Source of the DNA: Pseudomonas paraversuta | Lineage (GTDB): Bacteria > Pseudomonadota > Gammaproteobacteria > Pseudomonadales > Pseudomonadaceae | Reading direction: 5' to 3' | Assembly: GCF_904063065.1 (NCBI RefSeq) | Contig: NZ_CAJFCL010000009.1 | Span: 124,001-188,000 of the forward strand | DNA length: 64,000 bases | Shown: positions 7,509 through 17,058 of the stretch, one piece after another | Position numbering within the stretch: position 1 is the first letter of the stretch | How the letters are laid out: each line of letters begins with the position of its first letter | Program-made: the position numbers and the translations under genes | The notes under the pieces: generated by a model | What the model was told of the DNA's origin: nothing | Database searches by the model: none | The model's input: only the letters and a program-made list of their open reading frames with translations

Positions 7509-9506
7509 TTAGCTGTAAACCCGCCCAAGGAGCTGGCGATGGCTTTCAAACTGGTCGAGCACGTCACGGCTGATTTGCTCTGGGGTGAAGCCCATCAGGT
7601 CGTATTCCTGGCTGCCGTTATGCAAATACACTTCAGCCCGGTAGTAACGGTTGCGCACTTCATCCTGACCAGACTCGCCCGGTGCCGCCATGTAGCCGTC
7701 CAGGCTGACTTCGTAGACAAACGGGTTGCCTTCTTCCATCTCGACCCGCACGCCCATGCAACGCTTGGCTTTACCCAGCAGGGTCTGTACATCAAAGCCT
7801 TGGGCACGCAGTTGCGTGGCGGCTTCTTCCAGTGCCGGGGTCACGTGCTTGTCCATAAAGCGCTGCACCACTGCCTGGGTCGGCTGCAGGTCCTGGGCGG
7901 TCAAACGCTCGCTGAAAAAGCCGCTGCGACCACGGGCCGCCAGTTCAGCCTGTTCCTGTTCCATCTGGGTGTCCTGGCGCATCGCTTTGTGCAGGCCGAA
8001 CATGAACAGGATCAGCACCACCGAAAACGGCAGGCCGGCCAGCACCACCATGGTTTGCATGGCGGCAAAGTTACCGGCAAACAACAGACCGATGGTCACC
8101 AGGGTAATCACCACCGACCAGAAGATGCGCAACCAGTGCGGGGCGTCTTCATCCACATCGCCGCCTTTGCAGGACAGGTTGGCCATCATTACCGCGCCGG
8201 AATCCGCCGGGGTCAGGAACAGTACAAAGCCGACAAAGATCGACACACCGATCACGATTTTCGAGGCAGGGTAGTGCTCAAGCAGTTGGTAAATTGCCAT
8301 CGACGGCTGTTCGAGCGCCGTTTTACCCAACTCCACCGCCCCCTGGTTAACCACCAGGTCCAGGGCCGAGTTACCGAAGATCGACAGCCAGGCCAGGGTG
8401 AAGCCCAACGGAATCAGCAATACGCCCGCTACCAGTTCACGCACGGTCCGCCCGCGGGAAATACGCGCAATGAACATGCCGACGAACGGGGCCCAGGAAA
8501 TCCACCAGGCCCAGTAGAACAGGGTCCACAGACCCAACCAGCCTTCGGTCTTCTTGGTGTCGCCTTCATAGACATACAGGTCGAAGGTTTTCATGACGAT
8601 ACCGTTGAGGTAGTCGCCGGTGTTTTGCACAAAGCCGTTGAGCAGGTGCAGGGTCGGGCCGAACAACAGCACGAAAATCAGCAAGCCACTGAACAGCACG
8701 ATGTTCAGGTTGGACAGACGGCGAATGCCGTTCTCAACGCCCGAGACCGCCGCGATGGTGGCCACGGTGCTCATCACGATGATCACGATCAGCAAGTTGG
8801 TGTTGCTGTGCTCCATGCCGAACAGGTTCTCAAGCCCCGACGACACTTGCATCGAGCCAATGCCCAGGTTGGTCACCAGGCCAAGCAACGTCACGAACAT
8901 GCCGAAGCCGTCTACGGCGTGGCCCGCAGCGCCTTTGACCCAGCGTTCACCCATCAACGGATACAACGCCGAGCGCAGGGCCAGCGGCTGGTTGTGACGA
9001 TAGGCGAAGTAAGCCACGGCCAGACCGACCAGTGCGTAAATCGCCCAGCCGTGCAGACCCCAGTGCAGGAAAGTCAGTTGCAGCGCCTGGCGCGCGGCCT
9101 CGTGGCTGCCCGATACCCCTTCAGGCGGGTTGAAGTAGTGATCCAGGGGCTCGGAAGCGCCGAAATACAACAGCGAAATACCGATGCCGGACGAGAACAG
9201 CATCCCGGCCCAGGCGCCGTAGCTGAAGTCGGGGGTGTCTTGCTTGGTCCCCAGTTTCAGCTTGCCATAGGACGAAAACGCCAGCCCCACGACGAAAATC
9301 AGGTAAGCGGCGATCACCACCATGTAGTACCAGCCGAAGCTGCGCGACAGCCATTCCTGGGCAACACCCAGTACGCGGCCTGCTTCTTCGGGGGCGATGA
9401 TCAAAATGGCAGTCAGCAACAATATCAAGGCAGTGGAGGTGTAAAACACCCAACCGTTGACCGTCACCTTTTGCGGTGGGGTCTTTATAAGAGAAGCAGA
9501 ACTCAT
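7509..9506 (-). CDS. betT: BCCT-family high-affinity choline transporter
   Basis: A 665-residue sodium- or proton-coupled choline symporter with 12 predicted membrane segments. It carries the BCCT signature in the region WTLFYWAWWISWAPFVGMFIARISRGRTVREL, whose aromatic residues bind the quaternary ammonium. The cytoplasmic C-terminal tail of about 150 residues is typical of osmosensing BetT proteins. I chose the ATG at 9506 (MSSASLIKTPPQKV); the 17 residues upstream look like leader sequence. It is divergent from betI, and the gap carries a BetI-like palindrome, so repression by BetI is likely. Confidence 0.93.
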   Translation of the reverse strand: MSSASLIKTPPQKVTVNGWVFYTSTALILLLTAILIIAPEEAGRVLGVAQEWLSRSFGWYYMVVIAAYLIFVVGLAFSSYGKLKLGTKQDTPDFSYGAWAGMLFSSGIGISLLYFGASEPLDHYFNPPEGVSGSHEAARQALQLTFLHWGLHGWAIYALVGLAVAYFAYRHNQPLALRSALYPLMGERWVKGAAGHAVDGFGMFVTLLGLVTNLGIGSMQVSSGLENLFGMEHSNTNLLIVIIVMSTVATIAAVSGVENGIRRLSNLNIVLFSGLLIFVLLFGPTLHLLNGFVQNTGDYLNGIVMKTFDLYVYEGDTKKTEGWLGLWTLFYWAWWISWAPFVGMFIARISRGRTVRELVAGVLLIPLGFTLAWLSIFGNSALDLVVNQGAVELGKTALEQPSMAIYQLLEHYPASKIVIGVSIFVGFVLFLTPADSGAVMMANLSCKGGDVDEDAPHWLRIFWSVVITLVTIGLLFAGNFAAMQTMVVLAGLPFSVVLILFMFGLHKAMRQDTQMEQEQAELAARGRSGFFSERLTAQDLQPTQAVVQRFMDKHVTPALEEAATQLRAQGFDVQTLLGKAKRCMGVRVEMEEGNPFVYEVSLDGYMAAPGESGQDEVRNRYYRAEVYLHNGSQEYDLMGFTPEQISRDVLDQFESHRQLLGRVYS

Positions 9507-9642
9507 GGCACGGATGCTCCAGGCAGCGCGAGAGAAAGACTTGAGGCTACGCACCACTCGACCAAACGCTTAGATAGCGACCAACGGTCGAGTGATATAA
9601 AGACACCGCTAAAAAAACCGGACCCGCCCGGACCCTGCTGTT

Positions 9643-9714
9643 TCTGTAGGAGCGAGCTTGCTCGCGAGCTTTTTAATCGCGTTACAGGGCTCGCGAGCAA
9701 GCTCGCTCCTACAC
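9643..9714. repeat. REP inverted pair (GAGCGAGCTTGCTCGCGA type)
   Basis: CTGTAGGAGCGAGCTTGCTC and its inverted partner. Unusually for this window, it sits between divergent promoters rather than at gene ends. Confidence 0.85.
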
Positions 9715-9814
9715 AAAACCGGGGTTCCAGCGATGTTTGCTGTGTCGTTTTGCGCCATTGATGCCCAGGCAAACGGCATAAATCGCGACGATTTGTCGCA
9801 GAGCTTATTCTTTG

Positions 9815-9834
9815 TTGATTGAACGTTCAATCAA
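9815..9834. promoter_or_regulatory. BetI operator
   Basis: A perfect 20-bp palindrome, TTGATTGAAC followed by GTTCAATCAA, 68 bases upstream of betI and in the betT-betI divergent gap. The core ATTGAACGTTCAAT matches the known BetI box. Choline would release BetI and derepress betIBA and probably betT. Confidence 0.85.
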
Positions 9835-9902
9835 AACAAAATAGACTGGTCTTCGCTCAGTGATCGATTTGCACTGCTCGCAGGCCCAAGGAGATTTGCA
9901 AG

Positions 9903-10496
9903 ATGCCAAAGGTCGGGATGCAACCCATACGCCGCCAGCAGTTGATCGAAGCCACGTTAACGGCAGTCGATCAGGTCGGGATGGCCGATGCCAGCATTGC
10001 GCTGATTGCCCGTTTGGCCGGTGTGTCGAATGGCATCATCAGTCACTACTTTCGCGACAAGAACGGTCTGATTGCCGCCACCATGCGGTACTTGATGAAC
10101 GTCTTGATCGACAACGTCACCGCCCGCCGCCAGGCGCTGAGCGATGACAGCCCCAGGGCTCACCTGCAGGTAATCGTTGAAGGCAACTTTGACGCCAGCC
10201 AGGTCAGTGGCCCGGCAATGAAAACCTGGCTGGCCTTTTGGGCCGCCAGCATGCACCAACCGTCTTTGCACAGATTGCAGCGGATCAACGATCACCGCTT
10301 GTACTCCAATCTGTGCTGCCAGTTCCGCCGGGTTTTGCCGCAGGCCCAAGCCCGCAATGCAGCACGGGGCCTGGCAGCTCTCATCGATGGTCTATGGTTG
10401 CGGGGTGCCCTGTCGGGAGACGCTTTCGACACCGAACAGGCACAACGCATCTGCTACGAATACATGGATCTACAACTGGCGAAAAAGGTGAGTTAG
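9903..10496 (+). CDS. betI: TetR-family choline-responsive repressor BetI
   Basis: A 197-residue TetR regulator with an N-terminal helix-turn-helix (about residues 28-58, ASIALIARLAGVSNGIISHYF) and the BetI-typical opening PKVGMQPIRRQQLIEATL. It represses the choline oxidation genes and is released by choline. The start ATG has an AAGGAG site at 9888. It is first in a betI-betB-betA order, 109 bases before betB. Confidence 0.95.
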   Translation: MPKVGMQPIRRQQLIEATLTAVDQVGMADASIALIARLAGVSNGIISHYFRDKNGLIAATMRYLMNVLIDNVTARRQALSDDSPRAHLQVIVEGNFDASQVSGPAMKTWLAFWAASMHQPSLHRLQRINDHRLYSNLCCQFRRVLPQAQARNAARGLAALIDGLWLRGALSGDAFDTEQAQRICYEYMDLQLAKKVS

Positions 10497-10605
10497 GCCT
10501 CAATCAATGCTTAACCCCTGAACTGTCGTGAATCTGAGTTGCCCCAGTTAGATGGCATCCAGGTTCACGATGAACGCCAACCACTTATGCACTTGCGAGG
10601 ATTTT

Positions 10606-12078
10606 ATGGCCCGTTTCGAACTGCAAAAACTCTACATCGACGGCGGCTACACCGACGCCAGCAGCGATGCAACCTTCGATGCCATCAACCCGGCTAACGG
10701 CGAAGTCCTTGCGCAAGTGCAACGTGCGACTAAAGAAGACGTTGAGCGCGCTGTTGTCAGCGCCGAAAAAGGCCAGAAAATCTGGGCTGCCATGACTGCC
10801 GTGGAGCGTTCGCGCATCCTGCGCCGGGCCGTGGACATCCTGCGCGAGCGCAACGATGAACTGGCTGCCCTGGAAACCCTGGACACCGGCAAGTCGTACT
10901 CCGAAACCCGTTACGTGGACATCGTGACCGGTGCCGACGTACTGGAATACTACGCAGGCCTGGTGCCCGCCATTCAGGGCGAGCAGATCCCGCTGCGCGA
11001 CACTTCGTTCGTTTACACCCGTCGCGAGCCGCTGGGCGTTGTGGCCGGTATCGGCGCATGGAACTACCCGATCCAGATCGCTTTGTGGAAATCCGCACCG
11101 GCACTGGCCGCCGGTAACGCGATGATCTTCAAGCCAAGTGAAGTCACTTCCCTGACCACCTTGAAACTGGCCGAGATCTACACCGCTGCCGGCGTACCGG
11201 ACGGCGTGTTCAACGTACTGACCGGCAGCGGCCGCGAAGTCGGCACCTGGCTGACCGAGCACCCGCGCATCGAGAAAATCTCGTTCACCGGCGGCACCGA
11301 CACCGGCAAGAAAGTTACCTCCAGCGCCACCAGCTCTTCGCTCAAAGAAGTGACCATGGAACTGGGCGGCAAGTCGCCGCTGATCATTTTTGACGACGCC
11401 GACCTGGATCGCGCGGCTGACACCGCGATGATGGCCAACTTCTACAGCTCGGGCCAGGTGTGCACCAACGGCACCCGCGTGTTCGTCCCGACCGCACTGA
11501 AAGCAGCGTTCGAAGCCAAGATTCTGGAGCGCGTTGCCCGTATACGTATCGGCAACCCGGAAGACGAAAACACCAACTTCGGTCCGCTGGTCAGCTTTGC
11601 TCATATGGAAAGCGTGCTGGGCTACATTGCCAAGGGCAAGGAAGAAGGCGCCCGCCTCCTGTGCGGCGGCGAACGTCTGACCCAGGGTGACCTGGCCAAG
11701 GGCGCATTCGTGGCACCGACCGTGTTCACCGACTGCACCGATGAGATGACCATCGTCAAAGAAGAAATCTTTGGCCCGGTGATGAGCATCCTCACCTACG
11801 ACACCGAAGAAGAAGTGATCCGTCGCGCCAACGATACCGAGTTCGGCCTGGCTGCCGGTGTCGTGACCAAAGACCTGAACCGCGCCCACCGCGTGATTCA
11901 TCAGCTGGAAGCGGGCATTTGCTGGATCAATGCCTGGGGCGAGTCCGACGCAAAAATGCCGGTAGGCGGCTACAAGCAGTCGGGTATTGGCCGCGAAAAC
12001 GGTATCAGCTCCCTGGCGCAGTACACCCAGATCAAATCGGTACAGGTTGAGTTGGGCGATTACGTTTCGGTGTTCTAA
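10606..12078 (+). CDS. betB: Betaine aldehyde dehydrogenase
   Basis: A 490-residue NAD(P)-dependent aldehyde dehydrogenase that oxidises betaine aldehyde to glycine betaine. The catalytic cysteine is residue 286 (SGQVCTNG) and the general-base glutamate is residue 252 (TMELGGKSP), the same numbering as the characterised P. aeruginosa enzyme. I took the ATG at 10606, preceded by GCGAGGA; an in-frame ATG 18 codons upstream has no good site. It is in the bet operon between betI and betA. Confidence 0.96.
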   Translation: MARFELQKLYIDGGYTDASSDATFDAINPANGEVLAQVQRATKEDVERAVVSAEKGQKIWAAMTAVERSRILRRAVDILRERNDELAALETLDTGKSYSETRYVDIVTGADVLEYYAGLVPAIQGEQIPLRDTSFVYTRREPLGVVAGIGAWNYPIQIALWKSAPALAAGNAMIFKPSEVTSLTTLKLAEIYTAAGVPDGVFNVLTGSGREVGTWLTEHPRIEKISFTGGTDTGKKVTSSATSSSLKEVTMELGGKSPLIIFDDADLDRAADTAMMANFYSSGQVCTNGTRVFVPTALKAAFEAKILERVARIRIGNPEDENTNFGPLVSFAHMESVLGYIAKGKEEGARLLCGGERLTQGDLAKGAFVAPTVFTDCTDEMTIVKEEIFGPVMSILTYDTEEEVIRRANDTEFGLAAGVVTKDLNRAHRVIHQLEAGICWINAWGESDAKMPVGGYKQSGIGRENGISSLAQYTQIKSVQVELGDYVSVF

Positions 12079-12116
12079 GCCAGCGCCCCCAGCGCCGGCA
12101 CGCCAGCTCCCACGCA

Positions 12117-12147
12117 CCTTGTGGGAGCCCGGTTTGCCGGCGATGGG
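12117..12147. repeat. Single REP element (GGGAGCTGGCTTGCCGGCGA type)
   Basis: A REP core lies in the betB-betA gap, with a short inverted remnant (CAGCTCCCAC) just upstream near 12105. It is an imperfect pair inside an operon, not at its end. Confidence 0.65.
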
Positions 12148-12196
12148 GGGCGAAGCGCTCGCCATGACCCGACCAACTTCAAAGAGGGTGCATTTT

Positions 12197-13900
12197 ATGT
12201 CCCAAGAATTCGATTACATCATCATTGGTGCCGGCTCTGCCGGTAACACCCTGGCGACCCGTCTGACTGAAGACGAAGGCGTCACCGTGCTGCTGCTCGA
12301 AGCAGGCGGCCCGGACTACCGTTTAGATTTCCGGACCCAGATGCCCGCGGCTCTGGCGTTTCCGCTGCAAGGCCGTCGCTACAACTGGGCCTTTGAAACC
12401 GATCCGGAACCCCACATGGACAACCGCCGCATGGAATGTGGCCGTGGCAAAGGTCTGGGCGGTTCTTCCCTGATCAACGGCATGTGCTACATCCGTGGCA
12501 ACGCGATGGACTACGACGGCTGGGCAAAACTGCCAGGCCTCGAAGACTGGGATTACCTGAACTGCCTGCCGTACTTCCGTAAAGCGGAAACCCGCGACAT
12601 CGGCCCCAACGATTACCACGGCGGTGATGGCCCGGTCAGCGTGACTACGCCAAAAGCGGGGAACAACGTGTTGTTCCACGCCATGGTTGAAGCCGGCGTA
12701 CAGGCAGGCTACCCGCGTACCGAGGACCTGAACGGCTACCAGCAGGAAGGTTTCGGCCCGATGGACCGTACCGTCACGCCAAACGGTCGTCGTGCCAGTA
12801 CCGCTCGCGGTTACCTGGACACCGCCAAGCAGCGTTCGACCCTGACCATCGTCACCCACGCCCTGACCGACAAGATCGAGTTTGAAGGCAAGCGTGCGGT
12901 TGGCGTTTCCTACATGGTCGGCGACAGCGACACCCGCATTCTGGCCAAGGCCCGTAAAGAAGTGCTGCTGTGCAGCGGCGCGATCGGTTCGCCAACCGTG
13001 CTGCAACGCTCCGGCGTCGGCCCGGCCGAACTGCTCAACAGCCTCGATATCCCGGTGGTTCACGACCTGCCGGGCGTCGGCCAGAACCTGCAGGACCACC
13101 TGGAGCTGTATCTGCAATACGCATGCACCCAGCCGGTTTCGCTGTACCCGTCATTGCTGTGGTACAACCAGCCGGCCATCGGTGCCGAGTGGTTGTTCCT
13201 GGGCAAAGGCATCGGCGCCAGCAACCAGTTCGAAGCAGGCGGTTTTATCCGTACCCGCGAAGAGTTCGAATGGCCGAACATCCAGTACCACTTCCTGCCG
13301 GTTGCGATTAACTACAACGGCAGCAACGGTGTGAAAGAGCACGGTTTCCAGGCACACATGGGCTCCATGCGTTCGCCGAGCCGGGGCCGGATCAACGTCA
13401 AGTCCAAGGACCCGCGCGAGTACCCGAGCATCCTGTTCAACTACATGGCGGCCGAGCAGGACTGGCAGGAATTCCGTGACGGCATCCGCCTGACCCGGGA
13501 AATCATGCAGCAACCGGCTCTGGACGCGTACCGTGGCCGTGAAATCAGCCCGGGTATCGACAAGCAGACTGACGAAGAGCTGGACACCTTTATCCGTGAA
13601 CACGCGGAAACGGCGTTCCACCCTTCCTGCTCGTGCAAGATGGGTACCGACGAAATGGCCGTAGTGGACGGCGAAGGCCGGGTGCATGGCATGCAGGGTC
13701 TGCGGGTAGTCGATGCGTCGATCATGCCGCTGATCACCACCGGTAACCTCAACGCACCAACGATCATGATCGCCGAGAAAATCGCCGACAAGATCCGTGG
13801 TCGTGCGCCACTGCCGCGCAGCACAGCCAGCTACTACGTTGCAGGCGATGCACCGGTACGCGGCAAGCCGCTGCGTGATGTGAGCCGTACCGCGCAGTAA
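12197..13900 (+). CDS. betA: Choline dehydrogenase
   Basis: A 567-residue GMC-family FAD oxidoreductase that oxidises choline to betaine aldehyde, associated with the inner membrane. It has an N-terminal dinucleotide fold (DYIIIGAGSAGNTLATRL, residues 4-21), the GMC signature GRGKGLGGSSLINGM, and the C-terminal catalytic His in FHPSCSCKMG (about residue 475) with a second active-site position near 519 (NLNAPT). The start at 12197 follows AAAGAGGG. It is last in betIBA. Confidence 0.96.
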   Translation: MSQEFDYIIIGAGSAGNTLATRLTEDEGVTVLLLEAGGPDYRLDFRTQMPAALAFPLQGRRYNWAFETDPEPHMDNRRMECGRGKGLGGSSLINGMCYIRGNAMDYDGWAKLPGLEDWDYLNCLPYFRKAETRDIGPNDYHGGDGPVSVTTPKAGNNVLFHAMVEAGVQAGYPRTEDLNGYQQEGFGPMDRTVTPNGRRASTARGYLDTAKQRSTLTIVTHALTDKIEFEGKRAVGVSYMVGDSDTRILAKARKEVLLCSGAIGSPTVLQRSGVGPAELLNSLDIPVVHDLPGVGQNLQDHLELYLQYACTQPVSLYPSLLWYNQPAIGAEWLFLGKGIGASNQFEAGGFIRTREEFEWPNIQYHFLPVAINYNGSNGVKEHGFQAHMGSMRSPSRGRINVKSKDPREYPSILFNYMAAEQDWQEFRDGIRLTREIMQQPALDAYRGREISPGIDKQTDEELDTFIREHAETAFHPSCSCKMGTDEMAVVDGEGRVHGMQGLRVVDASIMPLITTGNLNAPTIMIAEKIADKIRGRAPLPRSTASYYVAGDAPVRGKPLRDVSRTAQ

Positions 13901-13930
13901 CCGCGATTGCGATTGAGCCCGTTCCTGCTG

Positions 13931-14019
13931 CTGTGGGAGCGGGCTTGCCTGCTATAGCATCACCTCGATTTGCCTGAAGTACCGGGTCGTGCGCATCACG
14001 GGCAAGCCCGCTCCCGCAA
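13931..14019. repeat. REP inverted pair after betA
   Basis: TGTGGGAGCGGGCTTGCC and GGCAAGCCCGCTCCCGCA arms around a 50-base spacer, directly after the betA stop. Confidence 0.8.
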
Positions 14020-14137
14020 CCGCTGCAGTTTCATCCCTCCCCGCTTGTCCCGGCCTCAACGCAGGCCTACTCTAGTGCCTCGCTTCAGTTCCCAAACCCA
14101 AGCTTCGATACACTTTCCGATGTTCGGAGGTCTGTGC

Positions 14138-15580
14138 ATGTTCGATTTCTACCCTCAGCTCAAGCAGCGCTTTGCCGCGTTGCGCACCCGGGCCGAGTTC
14201 TTTTCGTTGCGTTATGTGCGCGAGTCCGGGCAACACCTGTCGGTACGCAAGAACGTTGCAGAACCTCCTGCCTTCAGTCACGACCAGGGCGCGATGCTGA
14301 CCGTGCGGGTCAAGGGCGTTGAAGCCTATGCCGCCACCAACGACCTGTCACAGGCCGGTTTGCAGGCCGCCCTGGATCGTGCCGAGGCCCAGGCCCGCCT
14401 GATCACGCCCCACGCGTTGCTCGACCTGACCCTGGAACCGGTATCCCGGGAACGCGCCGACTATTACTCGCCCGATCTGGACCAGACATTCCCGTCCCTC
14501 AGCGAGTGCTTTGAGCTGCTGGGCGCCGAGTCGGCAGCCGTGCCCAAAGACCCGCGACTGGTGAGCTGGGACGTGTCCCTGGGACTCAACCACGTCGAGC
14601 AGATTTATCTCAACAGCGCCGGCGCCGAGTTGCGCCGGGCCCAGCGCTTTGTGTTTCCGGGCATGAGCGTCACCGCCTATGACGGCAATGACAGCCAGAC
14701 CCGCAGCCTGGGCCGGGAAAACTTTGGCCAGCAAGGCGGCGTGGATGTGATTGGCCGCTGCGGCTTGATCGGCGCCGCGCCCCAGGTCGCCGAGCAAGCC
14801 CTGCAGTTGCTGCTTGCGCCCAACACGCCCCAGGGCCAGCGCGACCTGCTGTTGCTGCCCGACCAGATGATTCTGCAGATTCACGAGTCCATCGGCCACC
14901 CGCTGGAGCTTGACCGCATTCTGGGCGACGAGCGCAATTACGCGGGCACCAGCTTCGTCAAGGCCGGTGACTTCGGCAACCTGCAATACGGCTCCAGGCT
15001 GCTCAACGTGACCTTCGACCCGACCATTGCCGAGCAGTTGGCCAGCTACAGCTTTGACGACGACGGTACCCCGGCGCACAAGGAGTTCCTGATCCGTGAA
15101 GGTTTGCTGCTGCGGCCTTTGGGCGGAGCGCTGTCGCAATTTCGCGCAGGTCTCGACGGCGTAGCCAACAGCCGCGCCTGCAGCTGGAATCGTCCACCGA
15201 TAGACCGTATGGCCAACCTCAATATCGAACCCGGCGACCAGTCGATGGCGCAACTGATTGGCAATATCGAAAACGGAATCCTGATGGCCACCAACCGCTC
15301 ATGGTCGATTGACGATGCGCGCAACAAATTCCAGTTCGGCTGCGAATGGGGCCAGTTGATCGAAAACGGTGAACTCAAGGGCGTGGTCAAGAACCCCAAC
15401 TACCGCGGTATCTCCGAGCAGTTCTGGCGCAACCTGAGCGCCGTGGGCGACGCCAGCACGTTCAAGGTGCTGGGTACCCCCAACTGCGGCAAAGGCGAAC
15501 CCAATCAGGTGATCCGGGTGGGCCATGCATCCCCGGCCTGCGTGTTCAGTAATATCGACGTGTTTGGAGGCGATGCCTGA
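14138..15580 (+). CDS. TldD-like metalloprotease subunit
   Basis: A 480-residue member of the TldD/PmbA (TldE) family that retains the zinc-binding HExxxH motif (HESIGH, residues 249-254), which identifies it as the catalytic, TldD-like partner. Family members form TldD-TldE heterodimers that degrade unfolded peptides and process microcin or redox-cofactor precursors. The start at 14138 follows CGGAGG; the longer open frame upstream is unrelated to the family. Its stop overlaps the next start by one base (TGATG), so the pair is translationally coupled. Most Pseudomonas also have a canonical tldD/pmbA pair elsewhere, so this is probably a second pair with an unknown substrate. Confidence 0.85.
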   Translation: MFDFYPQLKQRFAALRTRAEFFSLRYVRESGQHLSVRKNVAEPPAFSHDQGAMLTVRVKGVEAYAATNDLSQAGLQAALDRAEAQARLITPHALLDLTLEPVSRERADYYSPDLDQTFPSLSECFELLGAESAAVPKDPRLVSWDVSLGLNHVEQIYLNSAGAELRRAQRFVFPGMSVTAYDGNDSQTRSLGRENFGQQGGVDVIGRCGLIGAAPQVAEQALQLLLAPNTPQGQRDLLLLPDQMILQIHESIGHPLELDRILGDERNYAGTSFVKAGDFGNLQYGSRLLNVTFDPTIAEQLASYSFDDDGTPAHKEFLIREGLLLRPLGGALSQFRAGLDGVANSRACSWNRPPIDRMANLNIEPGDQSMAQLIGNIENGILMATNRSWSIDDARNKFQFGCEWGQLIENGELKGVVKNPNYRGISEQFWRNLSAVGDASTFKVLGTPNCGKGEPNQVIRVGHASPACVFSNIDVFGGDA

Positions 15581-16917
15581 TGAGTACCCCAATGAGTCAG
15601 GCCGGGCAGTTCAAGGCACTGGTGCAGTGGCTGCGCGATGCGCTGCGCAGTCCCGAGCAATTCACCCTGGACTACAACGCCGAAGCCTCGGAATTTATTC
15701 GTTTCAACAAGGGCAAGGTACGCCAGGCGGGGCTGGTGCAGCAGGCGAGCCTGAGCCTGAAGCTGATCGACAACGGGCGTCACGCTGACGTCAGCATCAC
15801 CCTCGCCGGTGAACTGGCGGTCGATCAGCAGCGCTTGTCCGAAGCACTGCAACAATTGCGCGACACCCTGCCCCTGCTACCGGTTGATCCCTGGCTGCTG
15901 CTCAACCCCGAGCCGTGGCAAAGCCACAATGTGCAGGATCAGCCGTTGCCGGACACCGCCCGGGTGCTGGAGGAAATCCGCCGCGCCGCCGAGGGCATCG
16001 ATTTGGTGGGCTTTTATGCCAGCGGCCCGATCAGCTATGGCTACGCCAGCTCCGAAGGCGCACTGGGCTGGCATCAGGCCAACAGTTTCAATTTTGACTG
16101 GAGCCTGTTCCACAGCAACGGCCAGGCAGTCAAAGCCAGCTACGCCGGGGCCGACTGGGACAGCGAGGGCTTTGCCCGGCGCATGCAATCGGCCCGCGAA
16201 CAGCTGGCCTATCTGGATCGTCCGTTGCATGCCCTGGCACCCGGCGAATACCGTGCTTATCTGGCTCCGGCGGCACTGGAAGAAGTGATGAGCATGTTGA
16301 GCTGGGGTGGGTTTTCGGCCCAGGCCCTGGCCAGCAAGTACAGCCCGCTGCAAAAACTCTACGCCGGCGATGCGCAACTGAGCCCGCTGGTGTCGCTGGA
16401 CGAACAGGTCAGCCAGTCCCTGAGCCCGGCGTTTTCCGCTGAGGGTTATCCGCGCCAGGACCTGTCGCTGGTCAGGCACGGCAAGGCCAACCAGCAACTG
16501 GTGGGCTCGCGCAGTGCTGCCGAGTACGGCCTCGAGGTCAACGGCGCGCCCTGGGGTGAAGGGCCCAGCGCACTGGCGATGGCAGCGGGCAGCCTGGAAC
16601 AGGCCGATATCCTCAAGCAGTTGGGTACCGGGCTATACATCAGCAACCTGTGGTACCTGAACTACTCCGACCAGTCGGCGGCACGCCTGACCGGCATGAC
16701 GCGCTTCGCCACGTTCTGGGTGGAAAACGGCGAAATCAAGGCACCGGTCAACACCATGCGCTTTGATGACAGCGTCTATAGTCTGCTGGGTTCACAACTT
16801 GAAGCACTGACCGTGGAGCGCGAGCTGCTGTTGTCGGCCAGCACCTATGACCAGCGCCAGACCGCGTCAAACCTGTTGCCGGGGGCACTGGTAAAAAAAC
16901 TGACATTGACGCTTTAA
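15580..16917 (+). CDS. TldE/PmbA-like protease partner subunit
   Basis: A 445-residue TldD/PmbA-family protein that lacks the HExxxH zinc motif found in the gene before it, as expected for the non-catalytic TldE-like half. Its C-terminal part (residues about 260-440, with GYPRQDLSLVRHGK, NLWYLNYSDQSAARLTGMTRFATFWVENGEI) is the family beta-rich domain. It starts within the stop codon of the TldD-like gene, and a REP pair follows. The two should form one heterodimer. The substrate cannot be read from the sequence. Confidence 0.83.
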   Translation: MSTPMSQAGQFKALVQWLRDALRSPEQFTLDYNAEASEFIRFNKGKVRQAGLVQQASLSLKLIDNGRHADVSITLAGELAVDQQRLSEALQQLRDTLPLLPVDPWLLLNPEPWQSHNVQDQPLPDTARVLEEIRRAAEGIDLVGFYASGPISYGYASSEGALGWHQANSFNFDWSLFHSNGQAVKASYAGADWDSEGFARRMQSAREQLAYLDRPLHALAPGEYRAYLAPAALEEVMSMLSWGGFSAQALASKYSPLQKLYAGDAQLSPLVSLDEQVSQSLSPAFSAEGYPRQDLSLVRHGKANQQLVGSRSAAEYGLEVNGAPWGEGPSALAMAAGSLEQADILKQLGTGLYISNLWYLNYSDQSAARLTGMTRFATFWVENGEIKAPVNTMRFDDSVYSLLGSQLEALTVERELLLSASTYDQRQTASNLLPGALVKKLTLTL

Positions 16918-16928
16918 CCCCCCTGCCC

Positions 16929-17003
16929 ACTGTGGGAACCGGCTTGCCGGCGATTGGTGCAACCGGGCTTTCCTGACCATCGCCGGCAAGCCGGCTCCCA
17001 CAG
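16929..17003. repeat. REP inverted pair (GGGAGCTGGCTTGCCGGCGA type)
   Basis: Near-perfect arms CTGTGGGAACCGGCTTGCCG and CGGCAAGCCGGCTCCCACAG. It lies directly after the TldE-like gene and before the transporter. Confidence 0.88.
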
Positions 17004-17058
17004 AGTGGGGCCAACCGGCCCCGCAGCGGGTTCTCGACTGTTCATAAAAAGAGGTCCT

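Larger units (their letters stand above)
9507..9902. other. betT-betI intergenic region
   Basis: About 395 bases between divergent genes. They hold a REP inverted pair (9643-9714) and the BetI-type palindrome (9815-9834), which lies closer to betI. No small gene is supported. Confidence 0.8.

Noticed and set aside
7503..9761. A 752-residue plus-strand open frame opposite betT
   Set aside because: It is antisense to betT, is rich in H, Q, G and R as expected of a GC-rich shadow frame, and has no family motifs.
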